Source: JACPRL01 sp035573715 (GTDB lineage: Bacteria > Acidobacteriota > Terriglobia > Acidiferrales > 2-02-FULL-67-57). From it: 64,000 nucleotides of DNA. The stretch is from assembly GCA_035573715.1 (NCBI GenBank), contig DATLZZ010000013.1:1-64000 (forward strand), given 5' to 3'. The translations under genes were made by a program, and so were the position numbers. The notes beneath the pieces were generated by a model. That model made no database searches. It had not been told where the DNA came from and worked only from the letters and a program-made list of their open reading frames with translations. Of the stretch, positions 51,923 to 61,170 are shown one piece after another; position 1 is the stretch's first letter; every line of letters begins with the position of its first letter.

Positions 51923-53397
51923 GCTTTCTCCTGGCGGGCGCGGCGCCGCAGCGCGGGTTCGGCTGTCAATCGCTCCATGTCGTTCACCAGGCGCTTCAGA
52001 TGCCGCTCCAACGTTTGGTAATTGATGACCATCATCCGCATCACGGTCACGCCGCGAACCCGCGTGGCGGAGATCCAGGCCCAGCCGCGCCGGACCATCT
52101 CCTCGGCCAGCGTCAGGTTCATCTGCCGCTCGAACTTCGTCAGCGATTCGACCGGCAACCCCCGATGGGGCGGGCGCGGCTGCTCCAGCCACGTGAAGCA
52201 GGTGATGGGCAGCGGAGACTCGCTGACCGTCGCGAACTGCGGCCGCGCCGCCAGCAACTCGCGGAAACGCACGCCGAGCATTATCTGATTCGAGAAGTGT
52301 TCTTCGAAGGCGCGTCGCCCATAAACCTGCAGGGCAAACCACAGCTTGAGTCCCAGAAACCGGCGCGACCACTGCACCCCGAGCTGGTAGTTCTCGATTT
52401 GCTTCTTGCCGCGCGGCACGTAGGCCGCCTGCACGCGGAACGGGCGGCCGGCGGCCTCGGCGTCGCGAATCACCACCACACCCAGCGGGAACGGCATCGC
52501 CATCCATTTGTGCGGGTCGAACGTCAGCGAGTGCGCTAGACGAATGGCGCTCCAGAGTCGCCTGAGTCTCGGCGCCAGAATGATGGAGCCGCCATACGCG
52601 CCGTCCACGTGCAACCACAGGCGCTCGCGGCGGCAAAGGCGTGCGAGCGCGGCGATGGGGTCGATGGCGCCGCTGCTCGTGGTGCCGAAGGTCGCCACTA
52701 CGCAGAACGGCAGCCGACCGGCGCGGCGGTCGCGCCGGATGGCTTCGCGCAAAGCGTCCGGCCGCATCGCAAACTCCTCGTCGGTGGGAATCCACCGCAC
52801 AGCCTCGCGGCCAAGCCCGAACAGGTCGGCGAATTTCTCCAGCGAGTGGTGGCTCTCCTCCGAGACGTAGAAGACGGGCTGGCCATGCAGGCCGCGAACT
52901 CCTCGGCGGGTGATCTCCGGCAGACGATGGTTTAGCGCGACTTTGAGCGCCACCAGGTTGGCCTCGGAGCCGCCAGAGGTAAACTGACCGAGGCCACGCC
53001 GCCAGCCGAGCGCACGAAGAAACCAACCCAGCGTTTCGCGTTCCAGAGCCGTCCCGCCAGGGGCGTGCGCCTCAACCCCCATCTGCGGATTCAAAATGGA
53101 CGCCAGCGCGTCGCCCACCACCCCCGCCGCGGCGGGCTTGGGGTTCATCAAGCCGAAGTAGCGCGGCGAAGCCAGGTGCAAAGAGTTGCGAGAGAGATAC
53201 CCATAGACCTCGCGCAGCACGCGCTCGGCGGCTCGCCCGCGCACGGGCAGCGGACGCGCGCGCCGCCGGTCGCGCCACTCGAGCACAGGTGTCGCCTCGT
53301 CCGCTGCGTGCGCCCAGTAGGCGTTCGAAAGCTCTCCCAGCCGCGCCCACAGCCGGCGATTCTCCGACGCCGATAGACTGAAACCGCTCTTGCCCAT
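51919..53397 (-). CDS. PLP-dependent group II decarboxylase (aromatic amino acid / glutamate type)
   Basis: The 492-residue protein has the PLP fold: TSGGSEANLVALKVALNHRL, YVSEESHHSLEKFADLFG, LHVDGAYGGSIILAP and the Schiff-base lysine in LTFDPHKWMAMPFPLGVVVI. Products in the family are amines such as tyramine or tryptamine; the substrate cannot be read from sequence. No amine transporter is adjacent. Confidence 0.9.
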   Translation of the reverse strand: MGKSGFSLSASENRRLWARLGELSNAYWAHAADEATPVLEWRDRRRARPLPVRGRAAERVLREVYGYLSRNSLHLASPRYFGLMNPKPAAAGVVGDALASILNPQMGVEAHAPGGTALERETLGWFLRALGWRRGLGQFTSGGSEANLVALKVALNHRLPEITRRGVRGLHGQPVFYVSEESHHSLEKFADLFGLGREAVRWIPTDEEFAMRPDALREAIRRDRRAGRLPFCVVATFGTTSSGAIDPIAALARLCRRERLWLHVDGAYGGSIILAPRLRRLWSAIRLAHSLTFDPHKWMAMPFPLGVVVIRDAEAAGRPFRVQAAYVPRGKKQIENYQLGVQWSRRFLGLKLWFALQVYGRRAFEEHFSNQIMLGVRFRELLAARPQFATVSESPLPITCFTWLEQPRPPHRGLPVESLTKFERQMNLTLAEEMVRRGWAWISATRVRGVTVMRMMVINYQTLERHLKRLVNDMERLTAEPALRRRARQEKA

Positions 53398-53458
53398 GCG
53401 CGATTCCTATCGCAGCCGTCGAACCAAAACAAGAACCAAAATGGTTTGCCCGTTGCGC

Positions 53459-53464
53459 TATAAT
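53459..53464 (+). promoter_or_regulatory. Candidate -10 box before the 53488 gene
   Basis: TATAAT in the gap between divergent genes, 23 nt before ATG 53488, with AGAGGAGG (53473-53480) as ribosome site. The -35 region is weak (CCAAAA). Confidence 0.5.
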
Positions 53465-53487
53465 CAGATGCCAGAGGAGGTACTCCG

Positions 53488-54171
53488 ATGCGGCGAAGCA
53501 TACTTTTCCCCTTCTTCATCTTGCTGCTGTTCCCCGCCTTACTGAGCGCCTACACCATCGTGCTGAAGAACGGCCAGCGGATTGAAGCGCAAGGGCGCTA
53601 CCTGGTCGAAGGCAACATGGCCAAGTTCACGGATGCCACCGGCCGGCAGCGGCAGATTCCTGTGGGCGATATCGACGTTGTCGCCACCGAGCGCGCCAAT
53701 GCGGGCGGCGCCGTTCCAAGCGCCGCCGAGAGTAAGCGCGGACCGAAGGTGTGGACCAACGACGATATCGAGCGGTTAGTGCGCGGCCAGACGATTGACA
53801 TCATTGGAACCCTCGCACCAGCGGCAACTCCGGCACAAGAAGCGGCTCCGGCGGAGGGCGAAGCGGCTGAGGCGCCGGCGGAGGAAGAGCAGCCGCAGAA
53901 ACCAAAAGAACAGACGCAAGAGTACTGGCAGGAGCGGATGAAACCGCTGCGGGAAGAGATGGCCAAGATTGATCAGCAACTGCAGCAACTGCGCGGCGGG
54001 CAAGGACAGGCGGTGTCCAACGCCATCAACGTAAACACCAACGCTCCGGGCGTGGACGTGGCCGACACCATCCGGCGGCTCGAACAGCGTCGGGGTGAAC
54101 TCCAGCGACAGATTGAAGACCTCCAGGCCGAAGCCCGCCGCGCCGGCGTTCCCGCGGGCTGGGTGCGCTGA
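53488..54171 (+). CDS. Secreted coiled-coil protein of unknown function
   Basis: The 227-residue product has a signal peptide (SILFPFFILLLFPALLSA), a short beta part (YTIVLKNGQRIEAQGRYLVE), an Ala/Glu/Pro-rich linker and C-terminal coiled coils (EEMAKIDQQLQQLRGG, RLEQRRGELQRQIEDLQAEA). Common design for envelope helper proteins. The next gene starts 46 bp later and may be in the same unit. Confidence 0.8.
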   Translation: MRRSILFPFFILLLFPALLSAYTIVLKNGQRIEAQGRYLVEGNMAKFTDATGRQRQIPVGDIDVVATERANAGGAVPSAAESKRGPKVWTNDDIERLVRGQTIDIIGTLAPAATPAQEAAPAEGEAAEAPAEEEQPQKPKEQTQEYWQERMKPLREEMAKIDQQLQQLRGGQGQAVSNAINVNTNAPGVDVADTIRRLEQRRGELQRQIEDLQAEARRAGVPAGWVR

Positions 54172-54217
54172 GGCATCGCTTTTCCCCGGCGCTCGTTTCG
54201 GCGCCCCGATCAATCCG

Positions 54218-54961
54218 ATGACGCTCACTCGAAGAATCTTCCCCCCGCTGCTCGTCCTTCTGGCGAGCTGCGGGTCGGCACCGCCACCGGATGAGCCGCG
54301 CTGGCGCGAGCTGCGCGAGGAGATGGTGCGCCGCACCATCGCCGAACCTCTCGATGGGCGCCCGCCGGTGCGCGACCCGCGCGTGCTGAAGGCGATGCGC
54401 ACCATCCCGCGGCACGAGTTCGTGCCGGCCGACTACCGCAATCAAGCTTACGAAGACCATCCGCTGCGCATCGGCCACGGGCAGACCATCTCGCAACCGT
54501 ATATCGTCGCCATAATGACGGAACTGGCGGCAGTGAAACCGGAGCACCGCGTCCTCGAAGTCGGCACCGGCTCGGGCTACCAGGCCGCGGTGCTCTCGCC
54601 CTTGGTCAAGGAGGTCTTCACCATCGAAATTATCCCCGAGCTGGGCGAGTCGGCGCGCGCGCGGCTGGCCCGGCTAGGCTACAAGAACGTCGAGGTGCGC
54701 ATCGGGGACGGCTACAACGGCTGGCCGGAGAAGGCGCCGTTCGACGCCATTGTGGTCACCGCCGGCGCCACGCATGTGCCGCCGGCGCTGGTCGAGCAGC
54801 TCAAGCCCGGCGGCCGCATGGTGATCCCGCTGGGCGAAAGCTCGTTCGACCAGAACCTGGTCGTCATCCACAAGAGCACAGACGGCCGCAGCGTGCGTCA
54901 GGAAACCATCATGCCGGTGATGTTCGTCCCCCTCACCCACGACCCGGCAACGAAGAAATAG
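54218..54961 (+). CDS. Protein-L-isoaspartate O-methyltransferase with lipoprotein signal
   Basis: Repairs isoaspartyl residues using S-adenosylmethionine. The 247-residue product has RTIPRHEFVPADYRNQAYED, HGQTISQPYIVAIMTE, SAM site VLEVGTGSGYQAAVL and VVTAGATHVPPALVEQL. The N-terminus RIFPPLLVLLASCGSAPPPD is a lipoprotein signal with lipobox LLASC; this would place a SAM enzyme outside the cytoplasm. Start ATG 54218; the frame upstream lies in the preceding gene. Confidence 0.92.
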   Translation: MTLTRRIFPPLLVLLASCGSAPPPDEPRWRELREEMVRRTIAEPLDGRPPVRDPRVLKAMRTIPRHEFVPADYRNQAYEDHPLRIGHGQTISQPYIVAIMTELAAVKPEHRVLEVGTGSGYQAAVLSPLVKEVFTIEIIPELGESARARLARLGYKNVEVRIGDGYNGWPEKAPFDAIVVTAGATHVPPALVEQLKPGGRMVIPLGESSFDQNLVVIHKSTDGRSVRQETIMPVMFVPLTHDPATKK

Positions 54962-54978
54962 CGGGCTACAACACCTCA

Positions 54979-55028
54979 GGGGCTAAAGCCCATCTCCTAA
55001 GGCACGCGCGACGGCACGACTAAAGTCG
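54979..55028. repeat. Dispersed palindromes
   Basis: GGGCT-aa-AGCCC (54980-54991) and CGACT-aa-AGTCG (55017-55028), the latter within GCACGACTAAAGTCGCGC. Same family as at 1126-1250 and 25983-26035. The rest of the gap to 55199 has no gene. Confidence 0.65.
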
Positions 55029-55199
55029 CGCGCTTCCGGTTCAATCTCCGTTTTTCATCGGAAGGGCGCGGTTTCAACGTGCCGCAATTGCTAACGGGCG
55101 CAGCGCGTCCTCGGAAGGGATGTGGGGAAACCCTGCCCGGGTTTTCCCACGTTATTCGCTGTTGATTTCTTCACCGACCACACGCATCATACGCCCACC

Positions 55200-56294
55200 A
55201 TGGCGGAGAAGAAGCCGGGCCTGCTGAGCTTTGAGAACGCGCTCAACGCGCTGCTGCTGTTCGTTCCCATCGCGCTGGTGCTGGAGTGGATGCACTCGAA
55301 CCCCATCGCGATCTTTCTCACTTCGTCGCTGGCCATCATTCCGCTGGCTGGGCTGATGGGCAAAGCCACCGAGCACCTCGCAGAGCAGATGGGCGAAGGC
55401 ATCGGCGGGCTGCTCAACGCCACGTTCGGGAACGCGGCCGAGCTCATCATCGCGCTGATGGCGTTGCGGGCCGGCCTGACCGAAGTCGTCAAGGCCTCCG
55501 TCACCGGCTCCATCATCGGCAACATCCTGCTGGTGTTCGGGCTGGCGCTGGTGGTGGGGGGGATGCGCTACCCGACGCTCAAGTTCAACCGCACGGCAGC
55601 TTCCGTGAGCTCGACTCTGCTGATGCTGGCCTGCGTCGGCCTGGTCGTGCCCGCCATCTACCATCAGGTGGCGAAGGGCGCCGACCCCTTCCACGAGTGG
55701 GAACTTTCTTTCGAGATTTCCATTGTGCTGTTCTTCGTCTACGTCCTTTCGCTGGTCTTTACCCTGCGGACGCACGCGCACCTCTATGTCGGCGGCGACG
55801 CCGAAGGCGAAACCCACAGCCTGGGAACCCACGGCTGGAGCCGCCGCAAGTCGGTGCTGGTGCTGGTGGCGGCCACCATCGGCGTGGCGGTGATGAGCGA
55901 GCTGCTGGTGGGCTCCATCGAGCACGCCGCCTCGGCCCTGGGGATGAGCGACCTCTTCGTCGGCGTGATTCTGGTCGCCATCATCGGCAACGCCGCCGAG
56001 CACTCGACCGCCATCCTGGTGGCGCGCAAGAACAAAATGGACCTAGCGGTCAACATCGCCGTCGGCTCCAGCCTGCAGATTGCCTTGTTTGTCGCCCCGG
56101 TGCTGGTCTTCGCCGGCTACGCCTTCGGCAAGCCGATGGACTTGCTCTTTTCGCCCTTCGAGGTGATGGCCGTCGCGGTGTCCGTGCTGGTGGTCAACAT
56201 GATCGCCTCCGACGGCGAATCCAACTGGCTGGAAGGTGCGCAGCTCCTGGCGGTTTACCTGATCCTCGCCCTTGCCTTCTACTTCCTGCCTTAG
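55200..56294 (+). CDS. Calcium/proton antiporter (Cax/ChaA type)
   Basis: The 364-residue membrane protein has about eleven segments and the two cation-selectivity repeats: LLNATFGNAAELIIALMALR and VILVAIIGNAAEHSTAILVA. It exports Ca2+ in exchange for H+. Start ATG 55200 (MAEKKPGLLSFENALNALLL); the frame to 55122 is not family-like. It overlaps the convergent DUF4139 gene by 4 bp. Confidence 0.93.
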   Translation: MAEKKPGLLSFENALNALLLFVPIALVLEWMHSNPIAIFLTSSLAIIPLAGLMGKATEHLAEQMGEGIGGLLNATFGNAAELIIALMALRAGLTEVVKASVTGSIIGNILLVFGLALVVGGMRYPTLKFNRTAASVSSTLLMLACVGLVVPAIYHQVAKGADPFHEWELSFEISIVLFFVYVLSLVFTLRTHAHLYVGGDAEGETHSLGTHGWSRRKSVLVLVAATIGVAVMSELLVGSIEHAASALGMSDLFVGVILVAIIGNAAEHSTAILVARKNKMDLAVNIAVGSSLQIALFVAPVLVFAGYAFGKPMDLLFSPFEVMAVAVSVLVVNMIASDGESNWLEGAQLLAVYLILALAFYFLP

Positions 56295-58366
56295 AGCTTG
56301 CGGTCGAAGCTGAGGGATTGCAGCATCCCATCCAGCTCCTTCTGGGCGGCGGCGCGGGCGTCCTCAATCTTGGCCCGCTCGGAGCGCAGGCCACCGAGGC
56401 GAGTCTCCTGCTGCTCGAGCTGCCGGACGTAGCGCAAACGCAGGTTCGCTTCTTCAGGCGTCCCGCCGAGGCGGTTCAGGTTGTCGCGCAGGCGCTGCTG
56501 GTCGCGGAAGATTTCGTTCTGCTCGGCTTCGAGCACAGCAATCTTCTTGTTGAAGTCATCGATTTCGTTCTTCTTGGCGAGGATGCGTTTCAAGGCGGCT
56601 TCGATTTCCGCGTCAATCGCCTTCTGGCGCACCCAGAGTGTGATTTGTTCCGGCGTGATGTTGGCCAGCCCGTAGACAGTCTCCTGCGGGTTCTCCTCGC
56701 GGACCGCGAGCTCGGTGGTGGCTTTGGGCTTGGCTTCGACCTTGAAGCGGTGGTAGTTGGCGCTCGACTCGGCCGGCTGCGCGGTTTCGACGAGCGTCCA
56801 GCCCGCCCGCACCGGATGCTCGACCACCACGGTGCGCGCCTTGGCGTCGTTGTTGCGGATAGTGTAGGTCTTCCGCTCGACCACCTTGCGGTGCAGCCGC
56901 AGGATGCCCTTGACGATTTCCACCCGCTCCACCCGCTCGCGGTCGGTGTCGCGGTTGGTGGCGACCTCGACGCCGAGGTCGAGCGCGTAGCTGAGCAGGC
57001 GGCTTTCGCCCGGGTTGATGGTCGCGGTCAAGCCTTCGCCGGCGAAGGCATTGGTGTCAATCACCGTGAACGACCCGGCGTCGAGCGTCAGGCCGCTTGA
57101 GTTCTTGAGCCACACCGCCAGCCACGGCCGCTGTTGCCCGCTCGCTTCGTTGTAGAGCGTCACCTTCTCGCCCTCGACCTCGGTGTGAATGATGGGCAGC
57201 AGCGCCGACTGGTTGCGCCGAATGGTGACCGGCTGTCGCAGGCTGTATTCGAACTGCTCCCCCAGCGCCTGCCCGCGCGCCGCCTCGGGCCTTGTCTCCC
57301 GCATCAACTCACCGATGCGCCCGCCGGCCACGCCCATGGTGGCCGACATCTCCGCTACCTTGGCCGCCCGCTCCCGCCGCATCTCATCCTTTTCCAAGAA
57401 CGACTCCGGCGCCGCTGCCGGCGGCGGTGGCGCTGCAGCCACCTGCTCCTCAACTCCCTCCAGTGTCGCTTCGTGAGTCTGCGGCGTTACTTGAAAGCCA
57501 GCGGGTAGGGGCACAACGGGCCTGCGAGCGTAGAGTGGCTGCGACAAGTTCTGCACGAAGCTGACGGGGGCGCCAGCAACGAGCGACAGCTCGACGTTAT
57601 CCCAATCCATCGGCGTGGTGTTGTCCACGATGGCCCAGCCTTGCAGGAGCGGCTTCTGCTTGGGATCGACCACAATGCGGTAGGTGGTTTTCCAAATCGG
57701 TGCTTCGGAGGTGTAGCTGACGTAGAGCTGGCGGTCGCCGCTGCCGGTGGTGGCGATGCGCAGCCGGCGGACGTCGCGCTGCTTGGCGGTGCTGAGCAGC
57801 TCGAAGTAGCGCCCGATGTCGCTGGCCAAATTGGCGTCGGCGATGCGCAGTGCGCCGACCGATTCGAGTTCGACCAGCTTCACTTCCCCACCCGCGCTAT
57901 AGACCGAAACCTGCACATACTGCGAGGTCGCGCCCGGGCCGGTGGCGCGCTGGCGCAGCTCGGCGCCCATCAGGCGGCCGGCGACGGTGCCGCCGGGCGC
58001 GCGGATTTCGACGTCAGTGCCGCGGATTTGGTTGAGGAAGTCCACCAGGCCGCGCGCCGAGCTCAAGTCAATGGGCAGCTCGGCGAGCCGGCGGTCGAGC
58101 GGGGCGGCGGAATCATAGGTGACGCCGCTGACCTGGCCGCGGCCCAGGTCAATCACGGTGAGCGACTTCAGCACATCGTTCAACTGCGAGCTCGGCAGCG
58201 TGATTTCCACTTCCTGCGCGCCCTTGATCCCGCCCAGGTGCTCGAAGTAGCCGATGCCGTTCTTGTAGAGAACAACCTTGCGCACCGGCAGCGGCAGTGT
58301 GGTCTGCGCCTCCGCCGCCAGCGAAAAGGCAAAGACAATCCCAACAAGCGTAACCCATTTACGCAT
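56291..58366 (-). CDS. Secreted DUF4139-domain protein
   Basis: The 691-residue product has a signal peptide (WVTLVGIVFAFSLAAEAQ), VRKVVLYKNGIGYFEHLGGI, YVSYTSEAPIWKTTYRIVVD, and MDWDNVELSLVAGAPVSFVQ, which is the DUF4139 core, then a C-terminal coiled coil (DDFNKKIAVLEAEQNEIFRD). No enzyme function known to me. Start ATG 58366 with GGGAGGAAG upstream. Single gene, divergent from a tiny membrane gene. Confidence 0.88.
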   Translation of the reverse strand: MRKWVTLVGIVFAFSLAAEAQTTLPLPVRKVVLYKNGIGYFEHLGGIKGAQEVEITLPSSQLNDVLKSLTVIDLGRGQVSGVTYDSAAPLDRRLAELPIDLSSARGLVDFLNQIRGTDVEIRAPGGTVAGRLMGAELRQRATGPGATSQYVQVSVYSAGGEVKLVELESVGALRIADANLASDIGRYFELLSTAKQRDVRRLRIATTGSGDRQLYVSYTSEAPIWKTTYRIVVDPKQKPLLQGWAIVDNTTPMDWDNVELSLVAGAPVSFVQNLSQPLYARRPVVPLPAGFQVTPQTHEATLEGVEEQVAAAPPPPAAAPESFLEKDEMRRERAAKVAEMSATMGVAGGRIGELMRETRPEAARGQALGEQFEYSLRQPVTIRRNQSALLPIIHTEVEGEKVTLYNEASGQQRPWLAVWLKNSSGLTLDAGSFTVIDTNAFAGEGLTATINPGESRLLSYALDLGVEVATNRDTDRERVERVEIVKGILRLHRKVVERKTYTIRNNDAKARTVVVEHPVRAGWTLVETAQPAESSANYHRFKVEAKPKATTELAVREENPQETVYGLANITPEQITLWVRQKAIDAEIEAALKRILAKKNEIDDFNKKIAVLEAEQNEIFRDQQRLRDNLNRLGGTPEEANLRLRYVRQLEQQETRLGGLRSERAKIEDARAAAQKELDGMLQSLSFDRKL

Positions 58367-58530
58367 GGCTTCCTCCCAGAAGTTGATAGAGCGGTCATAC
58401 CAAAAACAACAACGACTGTATACAGTACCGCACTCCCGGTACACAGCTACAATCGGAGGAGGCGGCGATTAGTTCCCGCCATCCGCTGTAACGGCGCCAG
58501 CGACGGCGTGACAGAGAAGGCAGGAGAACC

Positions 58531-58722
58531 ATGAGACTCCGGCAGGTACTTCGTAGCTGGGCGGGCGAGCTTGCGGGTGTGGCTGCGGTGGCGCTAGTGC
58601 TGCTGGCCTTGAACCTGGCAGGCCTGGGAGCGGTGGTTGAGAACCGCTTCCTGACCGGCGTGCTGGCGGGTTCGGTGACGTTCTTTGTGGTCGCCTTCCT
58701 GGTGAACTTCTACCTCGACTAA
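58531..58722 (+). CDS. Small two-segment membrane protein
   Basis: The 63-residue protein has two hydrophobic segments (LAGVAAVALVLLALNLAGLG, TGVLAGSVTFFVVAFLVNF) and AGGAGA ahead of ATG 58531. Unrecognised. Its stop overlaps the convergent SRPBCC gene by 4 bp. Confidence 0.72.
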   Translation: MRLRQVLRSWAGELAGVAAVALVLLALNLAGLGAVVENRFLTGVLAGSVTFFVVAFLVNFYLD

Positions 58723-59549
58723 TCGGCGGACTTGATCTTTCCCTTGAAGTAGAAGTAGCAGCGCATCCGCTCCAGCAGGCGCATCCAGTAAACGCGCTGG
58801 GCGAAGAGTTGCCCGCGGTTCATCGCGACAAGACTGGTGTGATGAACAGCTACCAGCGTGCCGTAGGGCGTGGGCTGGCCCTCAATGCGGACTTCCGACG
58901 GCGGGTGCGTCCCCTCCCAGGTAAAGGACAGTGCGCGGTCTTTCTTCAGGTCGAGAAAGACTCCGCTGTGCTGGTGCTTGCCGCGCTTGTGTTGCCAGGT
59001 AAAGCGCCCGCCGGGCTTGGCCGCTACTTTGGCCTTGCCAGGAATAATGCGAGCGAGGGCTGAGGGGCTTAACCAGGCGCGGTAGACCTGATGCGGTTTG
59101 GCACGGAGCAGCGCCCGCGCCATCACCTGGCGCTCGAGATGCTCGGTCTCGAGCTGAGTCTTCAACCGCAACAGGAAATCGGCCCATCCGTATTCATATT
59201 CTTGCTGCTCTTGCGAAGACACTCCTTGTGTCACGGTCATCAGAGTCGAATCGCCGCGGCCTTGCACCGTAAAACAAACCACTGGCGATGGGCCCAGCAC
59301 CAGCGTGGATCCCGGGACGACATCGAGAACCTTGCCCGTCCAGCGAAAGTCCGCCGTGCGCCCGGGCGCAACCCTTTCCCACACGCCCCACTGCCAACTG
59401 AACGGCGCGCCGGGCGCCGAGCCCATCTCGACGCGGCCGAGCAGCAACAGTCCGAGCTCGCGCGGCGATGTCAGCGCCGCCCAGACCCGCTCCGGCGGCG
59501 CCAGAACGGCCAGCGACTCTACCACGGCCGTTCGCTTCTCTTTCGGCAT
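58719..59549 (-). CDS. Tandem SRPBCC/AHSA1-domain protein
   Basis: The 276-residue protein carries two START-like domains: one from LAVLAPPERVWAALTSPREL to GWADFLLRLKTQLE and a second from MARALLRAKPHQVYRAWLSP to SLVAMNRGQLFAQRVYWMRL. AHSA1 domains bind hydrophobic ligands or Hsp90-like partners. GGAGAC precedes ATG 59549. Function undefined. Confidence 0.85.
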   Translation of the reverse strand: MPKEKRTAVVESLAVLAPPERVWAALTSPRELGLLLLGRVEMGSAPGAPFSWQWGVWERVAPGRTADFRWTGKVLDVVPGSTLVLGPSPVVCFTVQGRGDSTLMTVTQGVSSQEQQEYEYGWADFLLRLKTQLETEHLERQVMARALLRAKPHQVYRAWLSPSALARIIPGKAKVAAKPGGRFTWQHKRGKHQHSGVFLDLKKDRALSFTWEGTHPPSEVRIEGQPTPYGTLVAVHHTSLVAMNRGQLFAQRVYWMRLLERMRCYFYFKGKIKSAD

Positions 59550-59622
59550 GGGTCTCCTTCGATCTGAGGACTGACGGCGCGGGTGTTGTTATATCATCTT
59601 CGGTGCAGCCCCGCCCACGAGA

Positions 59623-61062
59623 ATGGCGTTGAATACCACTGGCCCAGAATTGGCTCTGGCTGAAGCCGAGCGCGAGAAGCGCGCGGTGGCGCTGTCCAGC
59701 GTGCTGGCCTGCGTGGTGCTGTTGACGATGAAGACCATCATCGGGCTCTCGTCCAACAGCCTGGGCGTCCTTTCTGAGGCCGCGCATTCGGGCCTCGACC
59801 TGATTGCAACCATCATCACGTACCTCTCAGTGCGAGTGGCCGACAAACCCGCCGACGCCGACCACCAGTACGGCCACGCCAAGTTCGAAAACTTCGGGGC
59901 CATCCTGGAGACGGCGCTGCTCTTGATTGCCTGCACCTGGATTGTCTGGGAGGCGGTGCACCGCCTGATGCGTCCGGTAGAGGTCGAACCGTCCTGGCTG
60001 GCGTTTTCGGTCTTGTTACTCACGTTGGGTATCGATTTCTTCCGTTCCCGCGCCTTGCTGCGCGTAGCCCGCAAGCACAACTCGCAGGCGCTGGAAGCCG
60101 ACGCCCTCCACTTCTCTACAGACCTGTGGACGACGCTGGTGGTGCTCTTCGGGCTGGCGGCGGTGTGGGCCAGCCATCGGTTCGGCATTCCGTGGCTGCG
60201 GCACGCCGACCCTGTGGCGGCGCTGGTGGTTGCGGGGGCGGTTCTCTACATCGGCCTCCGGCTCGCCAAGCGCAGCGTCGACGTGCTTACCGACGCCGCG
60301 CCGGCTGGCGTGCGGGCGCGCGTTCAAGAAGCCGTTGCCGGAGTCGAAGGCGTACTGCGCGTGGATCGGGTGCGCACGCGCCAAGCCGGCAACCGCAGCT
60401 TTGTGGATGTAACCATCGCCGTGCCGCGCACGCTACCCTTCGAGCAGGTGCACCAGATTTCCGATCAGGTGGAAACCGCAGTGGAAAAGGTGCTGCCGCA
60501 CGCCGACGTCATTGTCCACATGGAGCCGCGCGAGGATGCGACCGAGAGCTTGTTCGACAAAGTCCGCGCCATCGCCCAGCGGAACAACCTGCTGGTGCAC
60601 GAACTCTCCGCGCACCAGCTGCGCAGCCCGGGGGAAGCCGACCGGCTGGTGCTGGAGCTTGACGCCGAGGTGGATGAGCGGCTGACCCTGCGCGAGGCCC
60701 ATGCGCTGATTGACCGCGTGGAACGCCAGATTCAGCGCGAGCTGCCTCAGGTCTCGGAAATCAACACGCACATCGAAACACTGGGACGCGAGGCTGTGCC
60801 GGCGGCCGAACTGGACGAGGTGGCGCGAGCGCTGGAGAGCTTCCTCCGCGAGGCGCCGTACCACTTCCCTGAGTTGCTGGATTGTCACGAGGTCCACGTG
60901 CGCCAGGCCGACGGCAAGATCGTCGCCTCCTGCCACGCCACCCTCAAAGGCGACCTGCCCATCACGCGCGTGCACGACATTACCCAGGAGCTCGAAACCC
61001 GCACCTACCGCCGCTTCCCGCAGGTCTTTCGCCTGACCATCCACACCGAGCCGGCGGAGTAG
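59623..61062 (+). CDS. Cation diffusion facilitator (Zn-type) with three apparent C-terminal domains
   Basis: The 479-residue transporter has a CDF membrane part with metal-site motifs SEAAHSGLDLIATIITYLSV (HxxxD, TM2) and ALEADALHFSTDLWTTLVVL (HxxxD, TM5), the HD-HD pattern usual for zinc exporters. After it, instead of one ~80-residue dimerization domain, the remaining 260 residues look like three related units: about 220-305, 307-393 and 400-479. Zn export to the periplasm by proton exchange is the known role. Confidence 0.9.
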   Translation: MALNTTGPELALAEAEREKRAVALSSVLACVVLLTMKTIIGLSSNSLGVLSEAAHSGLDLIATIITYLSVRVADKPADADHQYGHAKFENFGAILETALLLIACTWIVWEAVHRLMRPVEVEPSWLAFSVLLLTLGIDFFRSRALLRVARKHNSQALEADALHFSTDLWTTLVVLFGLAAVWASHRFGIPWLRHADPVAALVVAGAVLYIGLRLAKRSVDVLTDAAPAGVRARVQEAVAGVEGVLRVDRVRTRQAGNRSFVDVTIAVPRTLPFEQVHQISDQVETAVEKVLPHADVIVHMEPREDATESLFDKVRAIAQRNNLLVHELSAHQLRSPGEADRLVLELDAEVDERLTLREAHALIDRVERQIQRELPQVSEINTHIETLGREAVPAAELDEVARALESFLREAPYHFPELLDCHEVHVRQADGKIVASCHATLKGDLPITRVHDITQELETRTYRRFPQVFRLTIHTEPAE

Positions 61063-61170
61063 GCCGAAGCTCCTAGTACTATCTTCTTACGGCGCCGGCG
61101 TTGCTTCCAGGCATCCAAGTGGCGTAGAGTGGACGGGACTGAGCAAGACCTCGTCCCCAGGAGCAACACC

